Below, one piece after another: positions 8,957 through 18,746 of a DNA stretch of 64,000 bases (position 1 is the stretch's first letter; every line of letters starts with the position of its first letter). The notes below the pieces were generated by a model. The model had not been told where the DNA came from and made no database searches. It saw only the letters and a list, made by a program, of their open reading frames with translations. The DNA is from an uncultured Pseudomonas sp. GTDB lineage: Bacteria > Pseudomonadota > Gammaproteobacteria > Pseudomonadales > Pseudomonadaceae. The stretch spans positions 124,001 to 188,000 of the forward strand of contig NZ_CAJYVE010000034.1 of the NCBI RefSeq assembly GCF_913777995.1, in the 5' to 3' direction. Position numbers and translations under genes: made by a program.

Positions 8957-9379
8957 GCTCAGGGACTCCTGGGGGCAAACAAGTGAATAAATGGGTGAAT
9001 ATGAACGCCCTCCGTATCCCCACTTTGGTTCGCCTACTTCCCAAGGCATGTCGCCGAAAGCAAAAAGGCCATGGGGCAGCTCCCCTTGGCCTTGCTGTCT
9101 CGTCGTCAGTACTTGAGCCGGATGGATCGTTTCCAGCATGGACGTTCGGCGCGAACTTTAGGACCTGAAGGGCTTTAGATCAACTAAAAATGTCGCGTTT
9201 TCGCACGAGATTTCCAGACCGTTCATCACACCCACCTGTGTAACCGACTCACATGACAGGCAGATGTTCCCCTCGCCGGGCAAATGCGCTGGCCACCGCC
9301 GCCTCACCTGCAGGTTGTGCCAGTAACAGCCGACCGGCACCTGCGCCATGATCAGCCCGAACATGCTGGGAGCATCGAC
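8957..9379. promoter_or_regulatory. speC leader and divergent intergenic region
   Basis: No gene in about 420 bases. The left part would be the untranslated leader of speC (read leftward) and contains the terminator-like hairpin at 9061-9092. The right part lies in front of the orphan gene at 9380. No clear promoter hexamers were assigned. Confidence 0.45.
9061..9092 (-). terminator. Terminator-like hairpin in the speC leader (possible attenuator)
   Basis: On the minus strand AAGGCCA-AGGGG-AGCTG-CCCC-ATGGCCTT forms a long stem followed by TTTTGC. It is 105 bases upstream of the speC ATG, with no leftward gene between it and the ABC operon ending at 10135. Its place fits transcription attenuation of speC better than the end of another transcript. 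Confidence 0.55.
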
Positions 9380-10024
9380 ATGTCCAGGTATATCAAAGAG
9401 CGCTCGTTCGTCGCCTCGCTGCGCGCCATGGCCCCCTATGAGGCACAACTGGATTTCTCGCGCCAGGTCGAGGAGCGGGGTACGGTCGTCCAAGGCAATA
9501 CCGCACCGCCTGTATTCATCCGCAGCGATGAATACGCCTATCTCAGCGCGACCACGCAACCGCGCGAGACCCTGAAGTTCTGGTTTCTGTGGCGAAGCTG
9601 GGACAACGCTAGCGAGAGCTATGAAATCAAGGCCCGGCACGCCATGTTCGTCGACAACCGGCAGTCGCTGGGCAATCTGACCACCACCTCTCAGCGCGTG
9701 GCGGTCGATCCGTTCAATTTCCGTGACGTGATGCTCTACATCCGCCCCGAGAAAGCCCTGAAGAGCAACCCGGGTTGGCATGTGCTGCTCAACGACAAGC
9801 TGCTCGATGAAACCTCACTACGGACCGGCGAGGTCGGGCCAGTACAGATCATCGCGCCCAATGGCAACCCGCTAGGCGTCTACGACCGCCGCAACTTCGG
9901 CCAGCAATGGTGGGCGTACATTTCTTGCGCACGCAGCGGCGAGCCGCTGCTGTCGGCTAATACCGTGCCCATTCGCATGATGATGACGGTCGAGCAGATC
10001 GCCATCGACGATCCGCTGGCCTGA
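9380..10024 (+). CDS. Conserved hypothetical protein
   Basis: 214 residues, not recognised. No signal peptide or membrane helix is visible; the sequence is mixed polar/hydrophobic with many beta-prone stretches and several Trp (KFWFLWRSWDNASE, NFGQQWWAYISC), compatible with a soluble beta-rich domain. The ATG at 9380 was chosen because GGGAG lies seven bases upstream; the frame is open back to an ATG at 9284 that has no such site. It stands alone between speC (divergent) and the ABC operon (convergent). Codon use looks typical for the chromosome. Confidence 0.65.
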   Translation: MSRYIKERSFVASLRAMAPYEAQLDFSRQVEERGTVVQGNTAPPVFIRSDEYAYLSATTQPRETLKFWFLWRSWDNASESYEIKARHAMFVDNRQSLGNLTTTSQRVAVDPFNFRDVMLYIRPEKALKSNPGWHVLLNDKLLDETSLRTGEVGPVQIIAPNGNPLGVYDRRNFGQQWWAYISCARSGEPLLSANTVPIRMMMTVEQIAIDDPLA

Positions 10025-10080
10025 CCACAGACAATGCCTGCGGCCGACCTCGTTCGAATACAGCCGCCTGACCCAGGAGG

Positions 10081-10119
10081 GTCGGCTTCAGCCGGGAATC
10101 GCTTCGCGACTGAAGCCCC
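10081..10119. repeat. Diverged REP-like palindrome
   Basis: Arms GGCTTCAG (10084-10091) and CTGAAGCC (10110-10117) with an 18-base loop containing GCTTCGCGA. It lies between the convergent ends of the orphan gene and the ABC operon and may end transcription of one or both. Confidence 0.6.
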
Positions 10120-10134
10120 ACAGGAAGCCGCCGA

Positions 10135-11292
10135 TCAGGACGCCGCCAGCTCCGCTGGCGAGACGATGCTGGTCTTGGCGCCGCGCGAACGACCGGAGCT
10201 GAGGTAAGCGGCGATGGACTCCTGGGTCACCTCGCCGAGGAACACCCGCTCGGCGTCCAGCACCGGCAGCCAGGCGCGGTTGAACTCGTACATGCGCGAC
10301 AGCAGGATGCGCAGGTTTTCGTCATGCACCGCCGTGGCGTTGAACTCGCGCAGGTACTGCGCGCAGGTGCCGGTCTGGCGGTGCAGGTCACGGCGGCGCA
10401 CATAGCCCATGGCCTTGTTCTCGGCATCGGTGACCACCACGTAGCGGCGGTCGTTGTCGTCCATCACCTCCAGGGCGTCGGCCACCGGCGTTTCCGGGCT
10501 GACCGACGGCGCGTTGTCGGCGGCGTCTTCGGCCTTGACCAGCAGCAGACGCTTGAGGGTGCTGTCCTGGCCGACGAAGTTGGACACGAACTCGTCGGCC
10601 GGGTGGGCCAGCAGGGTGTCCGGGTGGTCGATCTGGATCAGCTTGCCAGCACGGAAGATGGCGATCTTGTCGCCCAGCTTGAGGGCTTCGTCGATGTCGT
10701 GGCTGACCATGATCACGGTCTTGTTCAGCGCCCGCTGCATCTCGAAGAACTCGTTCTGGATCATCTCGCGGTTGATCGGGTCGACCGCACCGAACGGCTC
10801 GTCCATCAGCAGCAGCGGCGCCTCGGCGGCCAGGGCGCGGATCACCCCGATACGCTGTTGCTGGCCACCGGACAGCTCGCGCGGGTAGCGGTGCAGGTAC
10901 TGCTTGGGTTCGAGCTTGATCATGTTCATCAGCTCGCGGGCCCGCTCGCGGCACTTCTGTTTGTCCCAACCCAGCAACTGCGGCACCACCATGATGTTTT
11001 CTTCGATGGTCATGTTGGGAAACAGGCCGATCTGCTGGATCACGTAGCCGATGTTGCGGCGCAAGGTCACTTCGTCCAGCGCAGTGGTGTCTTCGCCGTT
11101 GATCAGCACCTTGCCGGAGGTCGGTTCGATCAGGCGGTTGATCATCTTCAACGTGGTGCTCTTGCCACAGCCCGAAGGGCCGAGGAACACGCAGATTTCG
11201 CCTTCGTTGACCGTGAGGCTGACCGAATCGACCGCCTTCACTTCTTTACCGTTGCTCTGGAATGTCTTGGTGAGGTTCTGGAGTTCGATCAT
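10135..11292 (-). CDS. Glycine betaine/carnitine/choline ABC transporter ATP-binding protein (OpuCA-like)
   Basis: 385 residues. An ABC ATPase domain (1-240) carries Walker A GPSGCGKST, signature LSGGQQQR, Walker B LLLMDEPF and the H-loop; two CBS domains follow (about 255-370), the arrangement of OpuCA/ProV-type osmoprotectant importers in which CBS domains sense ionic strength. The ATG is coupled to the preceding permease by an ATGA overlap, with AAAGGA upstream; a longer frame to 11331 would run far into the permease gene and is less likely. Last gene of a four-gene operon that imports quaternary amines for osmoprotection or as carbon and nitrogen source. Confidence 0.9.
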   Translation of the reverse strand: MIELQNLTKTFQSNGKEVKAVDSVSLTVNEGEICVFLGPSGCGKSTTLKMINRLIEPTSGKVLINGEDTTALDEVTLRRNIGYVIQQIGLFPNMTIEENIMVVPQLLGWDKQKCRERARELMNMIKLEPKQYLHRYPRELSGGQQQRIGVIRALAAEAPLLLMDEPFGAVDPINREMIQNEFFEMQRALNKTVIMVSHDIDEALKLGDKIAIFRAGKLIQIDHPDTLLAHPADEFVSNFVGQDSTLKRLLLVKAEDAADNAPSVSPETPVADALEVMDDNDRRYVVVTDAENKAMGYVRRRDLHRQTGTCAQYLREFNATAVHDENLRILLSRMYEFNRAWLPVLDAERVFLGEVTQESIAAYLSSGRSRGAKTSIVSPAELAAS

Positions 11293-11942
11293 TTCAGGAG
11301 TCCTTTGGGAGTCAGCGAACGTTGCAGCCACTGCAGAAGCAGGTCGGCGATGATGGCCAGGATGCTGACCAGGACCGCGCCGACGATCAGCATCGACATG
11401 TCGCTGCGGCTGATGGAGGCCAGGATGAGAACGCCGAGGCCACCGGCGCCGATGGTGGCGGCGATGGTCATCACACCGATGTTCATCACCACGGCGGTGC
11501 GCACACCGGCAAGAATCACCGGCACGGCGATCGGCAGTTCGACCATGCGCAGGCGCTGGCCGAAGGTCATGCCGATGCCCTTGGCCGCCTCACGGATGCC
11601 AGGCTCGACGCCGGTCAGCGCCAGGTAGGTGTTGCGCATGATCGGCAACAGCGAATACAGAAACACGGCGGTAATCGCCGGCAATGGGCCCAGGCCCTGG
11701 CCGAACTTCGAGTAGAACGGCAGCAGCAGGCCGAACAGCGCGATGGACGGCACGGTCAGCAGCACCGTGGCACTGGCCTGCAGTGGCCCGGCGACCACCG
11801 GGAAGCGGGTCATCAGAATGCCCAGGGGCACACCGACGATAATCGCCAGGGTCACGGCAGTGCCGACCAGCATGACGTGCTGCCAGGTCAGTTGCATGAC
11901 CTGAGCCCAGTCCAGATGGGAGAAGGCGTCAAAGAAACTCAT
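11289..11942 (-). CDS. Betaine/choline-type ABC transporter permease (OpuCB/ProW-like)
   Basis: 217 residues with about five or six membrane helices and the cytoplasmic EAA-type loop (GIREAAKGIGMTFGQRLRMVELPIAVPVI) that docks on the ATPase. It is one of two permeases in the operon and overlaps the ATPase gene by four bases. The start MSFFDAFSH was chosen because GGAGACG stands just upstream and the longer frame to 12020 would overlap the binding-protein gene without need. Confidence 0.88.
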   Translation of the reverse strand: MSFFDAFSHLDWAQVMQLTWQHVMLVGTAVTLAIIVGVPLGILMTRFPVVAGPLQASATVLLTVPSIALFGLLLPFYSKFGQGLGPLPAITAVFLYSLLPIMRNTYLALTGVEPGIREAAKGIGMTFGQRLRMVELPIAVPVILAGVRTAVVMNIGVMTIAATIGAGGLGVLILASISRSDMSMLIVGAVLVSILAIIADLLLQWLQRSLTPKGLLK

Positions 11943-11955
11943 ATCGTCTCCTTCC

Positions 11956-12849
11956 TTAATTGAGTGGATGCTGGCGCAGGAAATCGGCGGCGACCGCAGC
12001 CGGGCTTTCATGTCCGACATCGACGCGAGCGTTGAGCTCGATCATGGTCTGGGTGTCCAGCAGGTCGGCCAGGGGCTTGAGCAGCGTGGCGATGTCCGGG
12101 TGGGCATCCAGGTACGCCTGGCGGATCACCGGCGCGGCGGTGTAGTCCGGGAAGTAGTGCTTGTCGTCTTCCAGCACCTTGAGCTTGAAGGCGTTCAGGC
12201 GGCCGTCGGTGGTGTACACCAGCCCGGCGAAGACCTGCCCGTTGCGCAAGGCGGTGTAGACCAGCCCGGCGTCCATCTGGCGGATGTTCTCGCGGCCGAG
12301 ATTCATGTCGTAATGCTTGACCATGCCGATCAGGCCATCGGAGCGATTGGCGAACTCGGTATCCAGCGCTACGACATGACCCTCTTTGGCTTCATCCTTG
12401 AGCACCTGGGTCAGGTCGCTCACGGTGTTGATCTGCGGGTACTGGTCGGCCACCTTCTTCGGCAGCGCCAGGGCGTAGGTGTTGTTGAAACGCGACGGCG
12501 AAAGCCAGACCAGGCCTTTCTTGGCATCCACCTCCTTCACCCGCGCATAGGTCTGTTCACTGTCGAGCTTTTCATCGATGTGGTTGTAGGCCACCAGCGA
12601 CACACCGGTGTACTCCCACAGCAGGTCAAGCTGGCCGCTTTCCTGGGCGCTGCGCGCCAGGTTGCTGCCCAGACCGCCGGTGATCTGCACGTCGTAGTTC
12701 TTGCTGCGCAGGTATTGCGCGGTGATTTCCGAGAGCACGGTCTGCTCGGTGAATACCCGTGCGCCAATGCGCAACAGGGGCTTTTCGGCGGCCTGGGCAA
12801 CGCCGCTGAACAGCAGCCCGAGGCTCAGTAACAAAGCTAGCTTTTTCAT
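11956..12849 (-). CDS. Periplasmic quaternary-amine-binding protein (OpuCC/OsmX-like)
   Basis: 297 residues with a Sec signal peptide (about 1-21, cleavage near AQA-AEK) and an OpuAC/QAT substrate-binding domain (IGARVFTEQTVLSEI at the start; GGLGSNLARSAQESGQLDLLWEYTG typical of this group). It delivers betaine, choline or carnitine to the two permeases. The gene lies between the permeases, 13 bases before one and 15 after the other, so the four genes form a single transcript. There is no lipobox, consistent with a free periplasmic protein in a Gram-negative. Confidence 0.9.
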   Translation of the reverse strand: MKKLALLLSLGLLFSGVAQAAEKPLLRIGARVFTEQTVLSEITAQYLRSKNYDVQITGGLGSNLARSAQESGQLDLLWEYTGVSLVAYNHIDEKLDSEQTYARVKEVDAKKGLVWLSPSRFNNTYALALPKKVADQYPQINTVSDLTQVLKDEAKEGHVVALDTEFANRSDGLIGMVKHYDMNLGRENIRQMDAGLVYTALRNGQVFAGLVYTTDGRLNAFKLKVLEDDKHYFPDYTAAPVIRQAYLDAHPDIATLLKPLADLLDTQTMIELNARVDVGHESPAAVAADFLRQHPLN

Positions 12850-12864
12850 GGCAATTCCTTTCTC

Positions 12865-13578
12865 TCAGCGGCTCAGGCCGCGCTCCAGCCAGACACGACT
12901 GGTCACGATGACCAGGCCATCGAGCACCAGGGCCAGCAGCGCCGTACACACCGCACCCAGCACCAGTTGCGGCTGGTTGTTCAGGGCGATACCGGGGAAG
13001 ATCAGGCTGCCCAGGCTGTTCGCACCGATCAGGAACGACAGCGGCGCCGTACCAACGTTGAGCGCCAGCGACACGCGCACGCCGCCGACGATGATCGGCA
13101 CGGCATTGGGCAGCTCGACCTTGAACAGCACCTGACGTGGAGTCATGCCGATGCCGGTGGCGGCTTCCTTGAGCGAGGCGGGAACGTTTTTCAGGCCTTC
13201 GTAGGTGTTGCGCACGATGGGCAGCAACGAGGCCAGGAACAGCGCGAAGATGGCGGGGCCGCTGCCGATCCCGAGAATGCCGAGAGCGATGGCCAGTACC
13301 GCGAGAGGGGGAATGGTGTTGCCAATGTTGAAGACTTGCATGAAGCGTTCGGCGCTGCCAGCCAGGGAAGGCCGGCTCAGCACAATGCCGGCGGGGATAC
13401 CGACCAGCAGGGCCGCCAGCATGGAGACCAGAACCAGAACCAGATGCGCCTGCAGGTAGAACAGCAGGTCACCCTTGTACTTCATGAACGTTTCAGTGCC
13501 GATCCACTGGACCAGCAGGGCGAGGAGTACGACGATCGCCGCGCCTCCCAACAGCCCCTTGCCATAGCGATTTGCCAC
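12865..13578 (-). CDS. Betaine/choline-type ABC transporter permease (OpuCD/ProW-like)
   Basis: 237 residues, about six membrane helices, with the EAA loop VPASLKEAATGIGMTPRQVLFKVELPNAVPII. First gene of the importer operon. I chose the GTG at 13578 (VANRYGKGLL) because a perfect AAGGAG stands seven bases before it; the frame extends to another GTG at 13638 without a comparable site. Pairs with the second permease as a heterodimer in the OpuC-type transporter. Confidence 0.87.
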   Translation of the reverse strand: MANRYGKGLLGGAAIVVLLALLVQWIGTETFMKYKGDLLFYLQAHLVLVLVSMLAALLVGIPAGIVLSRPSLAGSAERFMQVFNIGNTIPPLAVLAIALGILGIGSGPAIFALFLASLLPIVRNTYEGLKNVPASLKEAATGIGMTPRQVLFKVELPNAVPIIVGGVRVSLALNVGTAPLSFLIGANSLGSLIFPGIALNNQPQLVLGAVCTALLALVLDGLVIVTSRVWLERGLSR

Positions 13579-13911
13579 GGGCGGACTCCTTGTTTTCAGT
13601 CGGCAAAGCTCGCCTGGTGCGACCGAACGAACGGTCACGGCAGAGATTTGCGAAGAGCAGCAGGTGGGTCGCCGTCAAGGCGAAAAACACATGCCATGAG
13701 CACAGCTTCGTCAAGCCGAATTGCTTAAGAATCAGGCTCTTGAAGCCAGGCTGACATGGCCTGTTACAAGAGCATGGACGTCTCCGGGGGCGCAAAGGTT
13801 CCCATGTGGGAAATCATTTGGCCACTCCGAATTGACCAAGCGGTTCGGATTTGCCCTTGACTTGGGCTATAATCCGCACCCTTTTTTGACTCCCTTTTCA
13901 GGCGATTGCCC
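13579..13911. promoter_or_regulatory. Divergent promoter region between the ABC operon and prfC
   Basis: A 333-base stretch without a convincing gene. Toward prfC the perfect -10 hexamer TATAAT is at 13868-13873, about 38 bases before the prfC start, followed by a CTTTTTTGACTCCCTTTT leader. A good -35 is not obvious at the right spacing (weak TTCGGA at 13844-13849). The left side should hold the promoter of the importer operon. Confidence 0.5.
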
Positions 13912-15495
<1,584 letters not shown>

Positions 15496-15508
15496 GACAA
15501 CCACGCTG

Positions 15509-15551
15509 AAGCAAGCCTGTCATTACATCACCGTATTCGCCAGGCTTGCTT
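15509..15551 (+). terminator. Dyad after prfC
   Basis: Perfect 11-base arms AAGCAAGCCTG (15509-15519) and CAGGCTTGCTT (15541-15551) with a 21-base loop, 14 bases after the prfC stop. There is no T-run, so it may be a weak or Rho-assisted end or a 3' stabiliser. Confidence 0.45.
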
Positions 15552-15600
15552 TGAGCCTCAGCATGCTTGCCCGGCCGCAAGCGGTTTTGAGGCAATTCCC

Positions 15601-16941
15601 TTAGGCGACCCGCGCTTCGATTGAAGCGTCCTGGTAAGGCACTTTGGACTCCACCGAAGAGCCCCCCAGGTAACCATTATTGATGAGCAACGCCTCTACG
15701 GTTTTTTCGCTCACACCAAAATGATCGGCGACTTCCTCGCGTGCAGACTCGGAAAAATCTCCTGCCAGACAGTCCAGTAAAGAATCAATCGGACAAAGAA
15801 ACTCGGCAGCAAAGGCACGTTGATACTGCTGCTTGGCCGTCGTGAGATCGGTCGAAACCATCCACCCTTCCTGGCTACCCGACACTTCGTAAACGCTGGC
15901 GATAAAGCGAGCATATTCAACGCGCTTTGCAACAGGGTGCCGTTTACGCGGTATCAGACTGATCTGTCCTGATTCGGTAGATTTGATAACTGCGACGCTT
16001 TGCTGCTGGTCAATTGAAAAGCCGTCGACTTGTTTCTGAGTTACACCCAACAGGTGGTAAAGGTCGATATCCTTAAACGGCTTATTCATATTATCCATCG
16101 CAGCTCGGAGCTTTTTGGCCGCTTGTCTGCCTCGTTGCCATGGACGGCCATTCGTTACTTCAAAGTGATTGGGCAGCTCGGGGTGAGCCTGAATTCCGGA
16201 TTGTGAAACCAGTCCATCAATCAGCGGGATGCCCTGCCCGTCCATATGCTGCTGCCCAATGAAGGGTGCCAGCTCCGCCATCGCGCCGGCACCTGTCATG
16301 CGCTGTAACAGCAAAGCTCTGTCGAGAATACCCTCAGGGCACTCTTCAGGGTCGAAGCCCATCTGCGCTTCCAGAATTCTGCGTGCACGCATCTCGGGGT
16401 CTGCGAGACCCTGCTGGACATAACACCATAGTTCAGCCAGTTCATTGTCGTAATGCCCTGTAGCGTTCAACCTTCCCAGCACACTCTCGATAAAAACGCT
16501 CGCACACAACTGGAACGATTCAAGAGCGATAACTCGCGGTACATCCAGTCCATACAGGTACTGAACGGACTGCCCTTGCATGACGCCCTGTTCTGCCCAG
16601 ACCTTAACCCCCTCCCCGTCGGAAGCGATAATCACTCGGGGCCATACATATCCATGATTGACCGCGCCCAGTTCGTGACTCATTCGCCAGTCGATCTTCG
16701 GAACAAGGCCACTAGTTGGCAACGCCTCATAATTCAGCCGCCACCATGAAGACGCCAACCATAGCGCCAAGGGATAAGCGGAGACGAGGACAGAGTCATT
16801 GACCGTTCGAGACCACACATCTTCATTCTTAGTAAGACAGGTCTCGCCTACGCACATCTTCAACTGCCCAGTGGTGTCACTGAACTCGGAGGATTCTGAA
16901 CCTGATGATGACCAGGCCATTGAAATGTCGATTTTATCCAT
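15601..16941 (-). CDS. Large protein with degenerate ImmA/IrrE-like C-terminus, unknown function
   Basis: 446 residues; no close family recognised. The C-terminal part (about 335-430) resembles ImmA/IrrE proteins just after the catalytic helix: QRAFAAEFLCP followed by a helix-turn-helix-like stretch EVADHFGVSEKTVEALLINNGYL. The expected HExxH zinc motif is not there (the matching segment reads RVEYARFIASVYE), so it is probably not a working metalloprotease. The N-terminal half is rich in Trp and aromatic residues (LALWLASSWWRLNYEALP; GYVWPRVIIASDGEGVKVWA) and forms a separate domain. The ATG overlaps the upstream gene by eight bases (ATGGATAA), so both are co-translated. Base composition is A/T richer than the flanks, suggesting acquisition. 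Confidence 0.7.
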   Translation of the reverse strand: MDKIDISMAWSSSGSESSEFSDTTGQLKMCVGETCLTKNEDVWSRTVNDSVLVSAYPLALWLASSWWRLNYEALPTSGLVPKIDWRMSHELGAVNHGYVWPRVIIASDGEGVKVWAEQGVMQGQSVQYLYGLDVPRVIALESFQLCASVFIESVLGRLNATGHYDNELAELWCYVQQGLADPEMRARRILEAQMGFDPEECPEGILDRALLLQRMTGAGAMAELAPFIGQQHMDGQGIPLIDGLVSQSGIQAHPELPNHFEVTNGRPWQRGRQAAKKLRAAMDNMNKPFKDIDLYHLLGVTQKQVDGFSIDQQQSVAVIKSTESGQISLIPRKRHPVAKRVEYARFIASVYEVSGSQEGWMVSTDLTTAKQQYQRAFAAEFLCPIDSLLDCLAGDFSESAREEVADHFGVSEKTVEALLINNGYLGGSSVESKVPYQDASIEARVA

Positions 16942-17368
16942 GCCGCCTCCAAAGCCCCAGAATCTCTGCAGCCAAAGGATCACTTCCGGGCATGGGATAA
17001 CCGTGGTAACGACCCGTTTCCGGATTCTCCAACTGGGCTTCCAATGCAATGGACCCCGCAGCGACAGACCAGATGTTCTTTGGCCAAACATTGTCCTCTC
17101 TGTCGCTGACCAACCCTCGCTCAACGCCCTGGATAAGCAGGTGTAAAGCCTGGTCTCGAGAAAAAACATTCGCGATATCGCACAGAGATTTTCCAGGACG
17201 CGGGTCCGCAGGAGGCGTCAAACCGAAATCTCCTGGATTTTTCTTGTGCTCTGGATTGCCACCATACGAGATGAGACCTGCCAGTTCCGTGAGGCGTTCA
17301 GGAGACAATGTGTCACGTGAGGCGACGCGCCGCTTCAAATTAAACTTCTTGTATCGTGTCTTCATCAT
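16934..17368 (-). CDS. Small conserved protein paired with the ImmA/IrrE-like gene
   Basis: 144 residues, function unknown. The N-terminus is strongly basic (KTRYKKFNLKRRVASRD). Conserved-looking blocks include YGGNPEHKKNPGDFGLTPP in the first half and WPKNIWSVAAGSIALEAQ plus GRYHGYPMPGSDPLAAEIL near the end; I recall similar small proteins in many bacteria but know no function. No signal peptide or membrane helix. It is the first gene of a two-gene unit and overlaps the larger gene by eight bases. Possible readings are a toxin-antitoxin-like or defence pair; this is inference only. Confidence 0.68.
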   Translation of the reverse strand: MMKTRYKKFNLKRRVASRDTLSPERLTELAGLISYGGNPEHKKNPGDFGLTPPADPRPGKSLCDIANVFSRDQALHLLIQGVERGLVSDREDNVWPKNIWSVAAGSIALEAQLENPETGRYHGYPMPGSDPLAAEILGLWRRHG

Positions 17369-17570
17369 GAACCTGCCTGATCCAAAGCGATGGCAGCAGT
17401 TTCCGGGGATAAGCTGAAGAAGCTATACAACCCGCGATACTACCCAAATCAATTTGGTTACGGTACCAAGCATTATGAATGCTCAGGGACTACGCCCCCC
17501 TGCAAAGCCTGTATGAAACATCTCAAAATCCCATGGCGCTCACACCGACTTTTGTCACGAGCCGCGAAAC

Positions 17571-18470
17571 CTACCGACAGGCATACGCCTCCAGCTTTTC
17601 CTGCAGAAAATCCAGAAAGCATTCGATGCGCAGCGCCAATCGGGAATTGCGGTAATACACCGCGTTGATCGGTCGGCGGTAGCCGCTGTTGGCATCGGCC
17701 AGCAGCACCTCGAAGTGCCCGAGACGAATGTCTTCGTGGGTCATGAAGTGCGACAGGCAGGCGATGCCTTCGCCGGCCAGGGCCAGATGCCGCAGGGTGT
17801 CGCCGCTGGAGGCCGCAATGGTCGGGCGGATCTGCAGACGGTCGCCGCCGGCGTGGCGCAATGGCCAGGCATTCAGGCTGTCGACCTGAGTGAAACCCAG
17901 CAGGGTATGCCCGGCCAGGTCAGCCACCGAACTGGGGCGACCGTGCCGCGTCAGGTAGGCCGGGCTGGCGACCACGTTCAGCGCACAGCAGCCCAGCGAC
18001 CGGGCGCGCAGCGAAGAGTCGCTCAGTTCGCCGATACGAATCGCCACATCGGTGTTCTGCTCCAGCAGGTCGATGTTCCAGTCGCTGCTGGTCAGCTCCA
18101 GCTGGATATCCGGGTAGCGCTGGCGGAACTCGCCGATGTGCGGCACCACCATGTGCAGCATGAACGGCGAAGCGGCATTGACCCGCAGGCGTCCGGAAGG
18201 CCGCTGCCGGCTTTGCACCAGATGCTCTTCCAGGGCACCCATGCGTTCGAGGATGTCGCGCGCCTGGTCGAGGAAGAAGCGCCCTTCTTCGGTCAGCTCC
18301 ATGCGCCGCGTGGTGCGGTTTAGCAAGGTGGTTTGCAGACGGCTTTCCAGCCGCGACAGGGTGCGGCTGACGCCGGACGGCGTCAGGCCCAGTTGCTCAG
18401 CCGCGGCGGAAATCGAGCCGCCCTCGATCACCGCCACGAACACCTGCAATTCATCAGAGCGGGTTTTCAT
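17571..18470 (-). CDS. LysR-family transcriptional regulator
   Basis: 299 residues, standard LysR length. Winged helix-turn-helix at about 3-62 (GSISAAAEQLGLTPSGVSRTLSRLE) and a periplasmic-binding-fold effector domain (about 90-295). Of the subgroup that often regulates nearby oxidoreductases. It lies downstream of, and in the same direction as, a quinone reductase gene (18747-19337), with a REP block between them, so it is probably a separate transcript. Confidence 0.92.
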   Translation of the reverse strand: MKTRSDELQVFVAVIEGGSISAAAEQLGLTPSGVSRTLSRLESRLQTTLLNRTTRRMELTEEGRFFLDQARDILERMGALEEHLVQSRQRPSGRLRVNAASPFMLHMVVPHIGEFRQRYPDIQLELTSSDWNIDLLEQNTDVAIRIGELSDSSLRARSLGCCALNVVASPAYLTRHGRPSSVADLAGHTLLGFTQVDSLNAWPLRHAGGDRLQIRPTIAASSGDTLRHLALAGEGIACLSHFMTHEDIRLGHFEVLLADANSGYRRPINAVYYRNSRLALRIECFLDFLQEKLEAYACR

Positions 18471-18530
18471 CGCATCGCCTCAGTGAACAACCCCGCGATA
18501 GTAGCCCAGGTCGTGACCCTGGCTTAGCCG

Positions 18531-18678
18531 CAATACTGGTCAGTTAGTCGTTATGTGGCTTTGTGGGAGCTTGCTCGCGAAGGCGGCGTCACGTTCACAG
18601 CAAACTCAGAGACTTTGCCAGCTTTTCGCGAGCAAGCTCGCTCCCACGAGCCAGAGCGCGCCTAACTGACCAGTATTG
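18531..18678. repeat. Composite REP element bounded by 17-base inverted repeats
   Basis: Perfect outer arms CAATACTGGTCAGTTAG (18531-18547) and its complement CTAACTGACCAGTATTG (18662-18678) enclose an inner REP pair of a different sequence class (GTGGGAGCTTGCTCGCGAA at 18563 and TTCGCGAGCAAGCTCGCTCCCAC ending 18647). The same outer arms recur at 35.9-36.1 kb. The size (148 bases) and ends resemble a small mobile unit built on REP sequences. Confidence 0.8.
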
Positions 18679-18746
18679 GACTTAGCCGCAAGACCGGCCT
18701 GCCAGCGCCCCCTCGCGCCTACAGGCGCCTGGTAGCCGGCTCGCAA

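Noticed and set aside
8957..9139. 61-codon N-terminal extension of speC
   Set aside because: Passes through the terminator-like hairpin and lacks protein character; the internal ATG has AGGAG and gives the family length.
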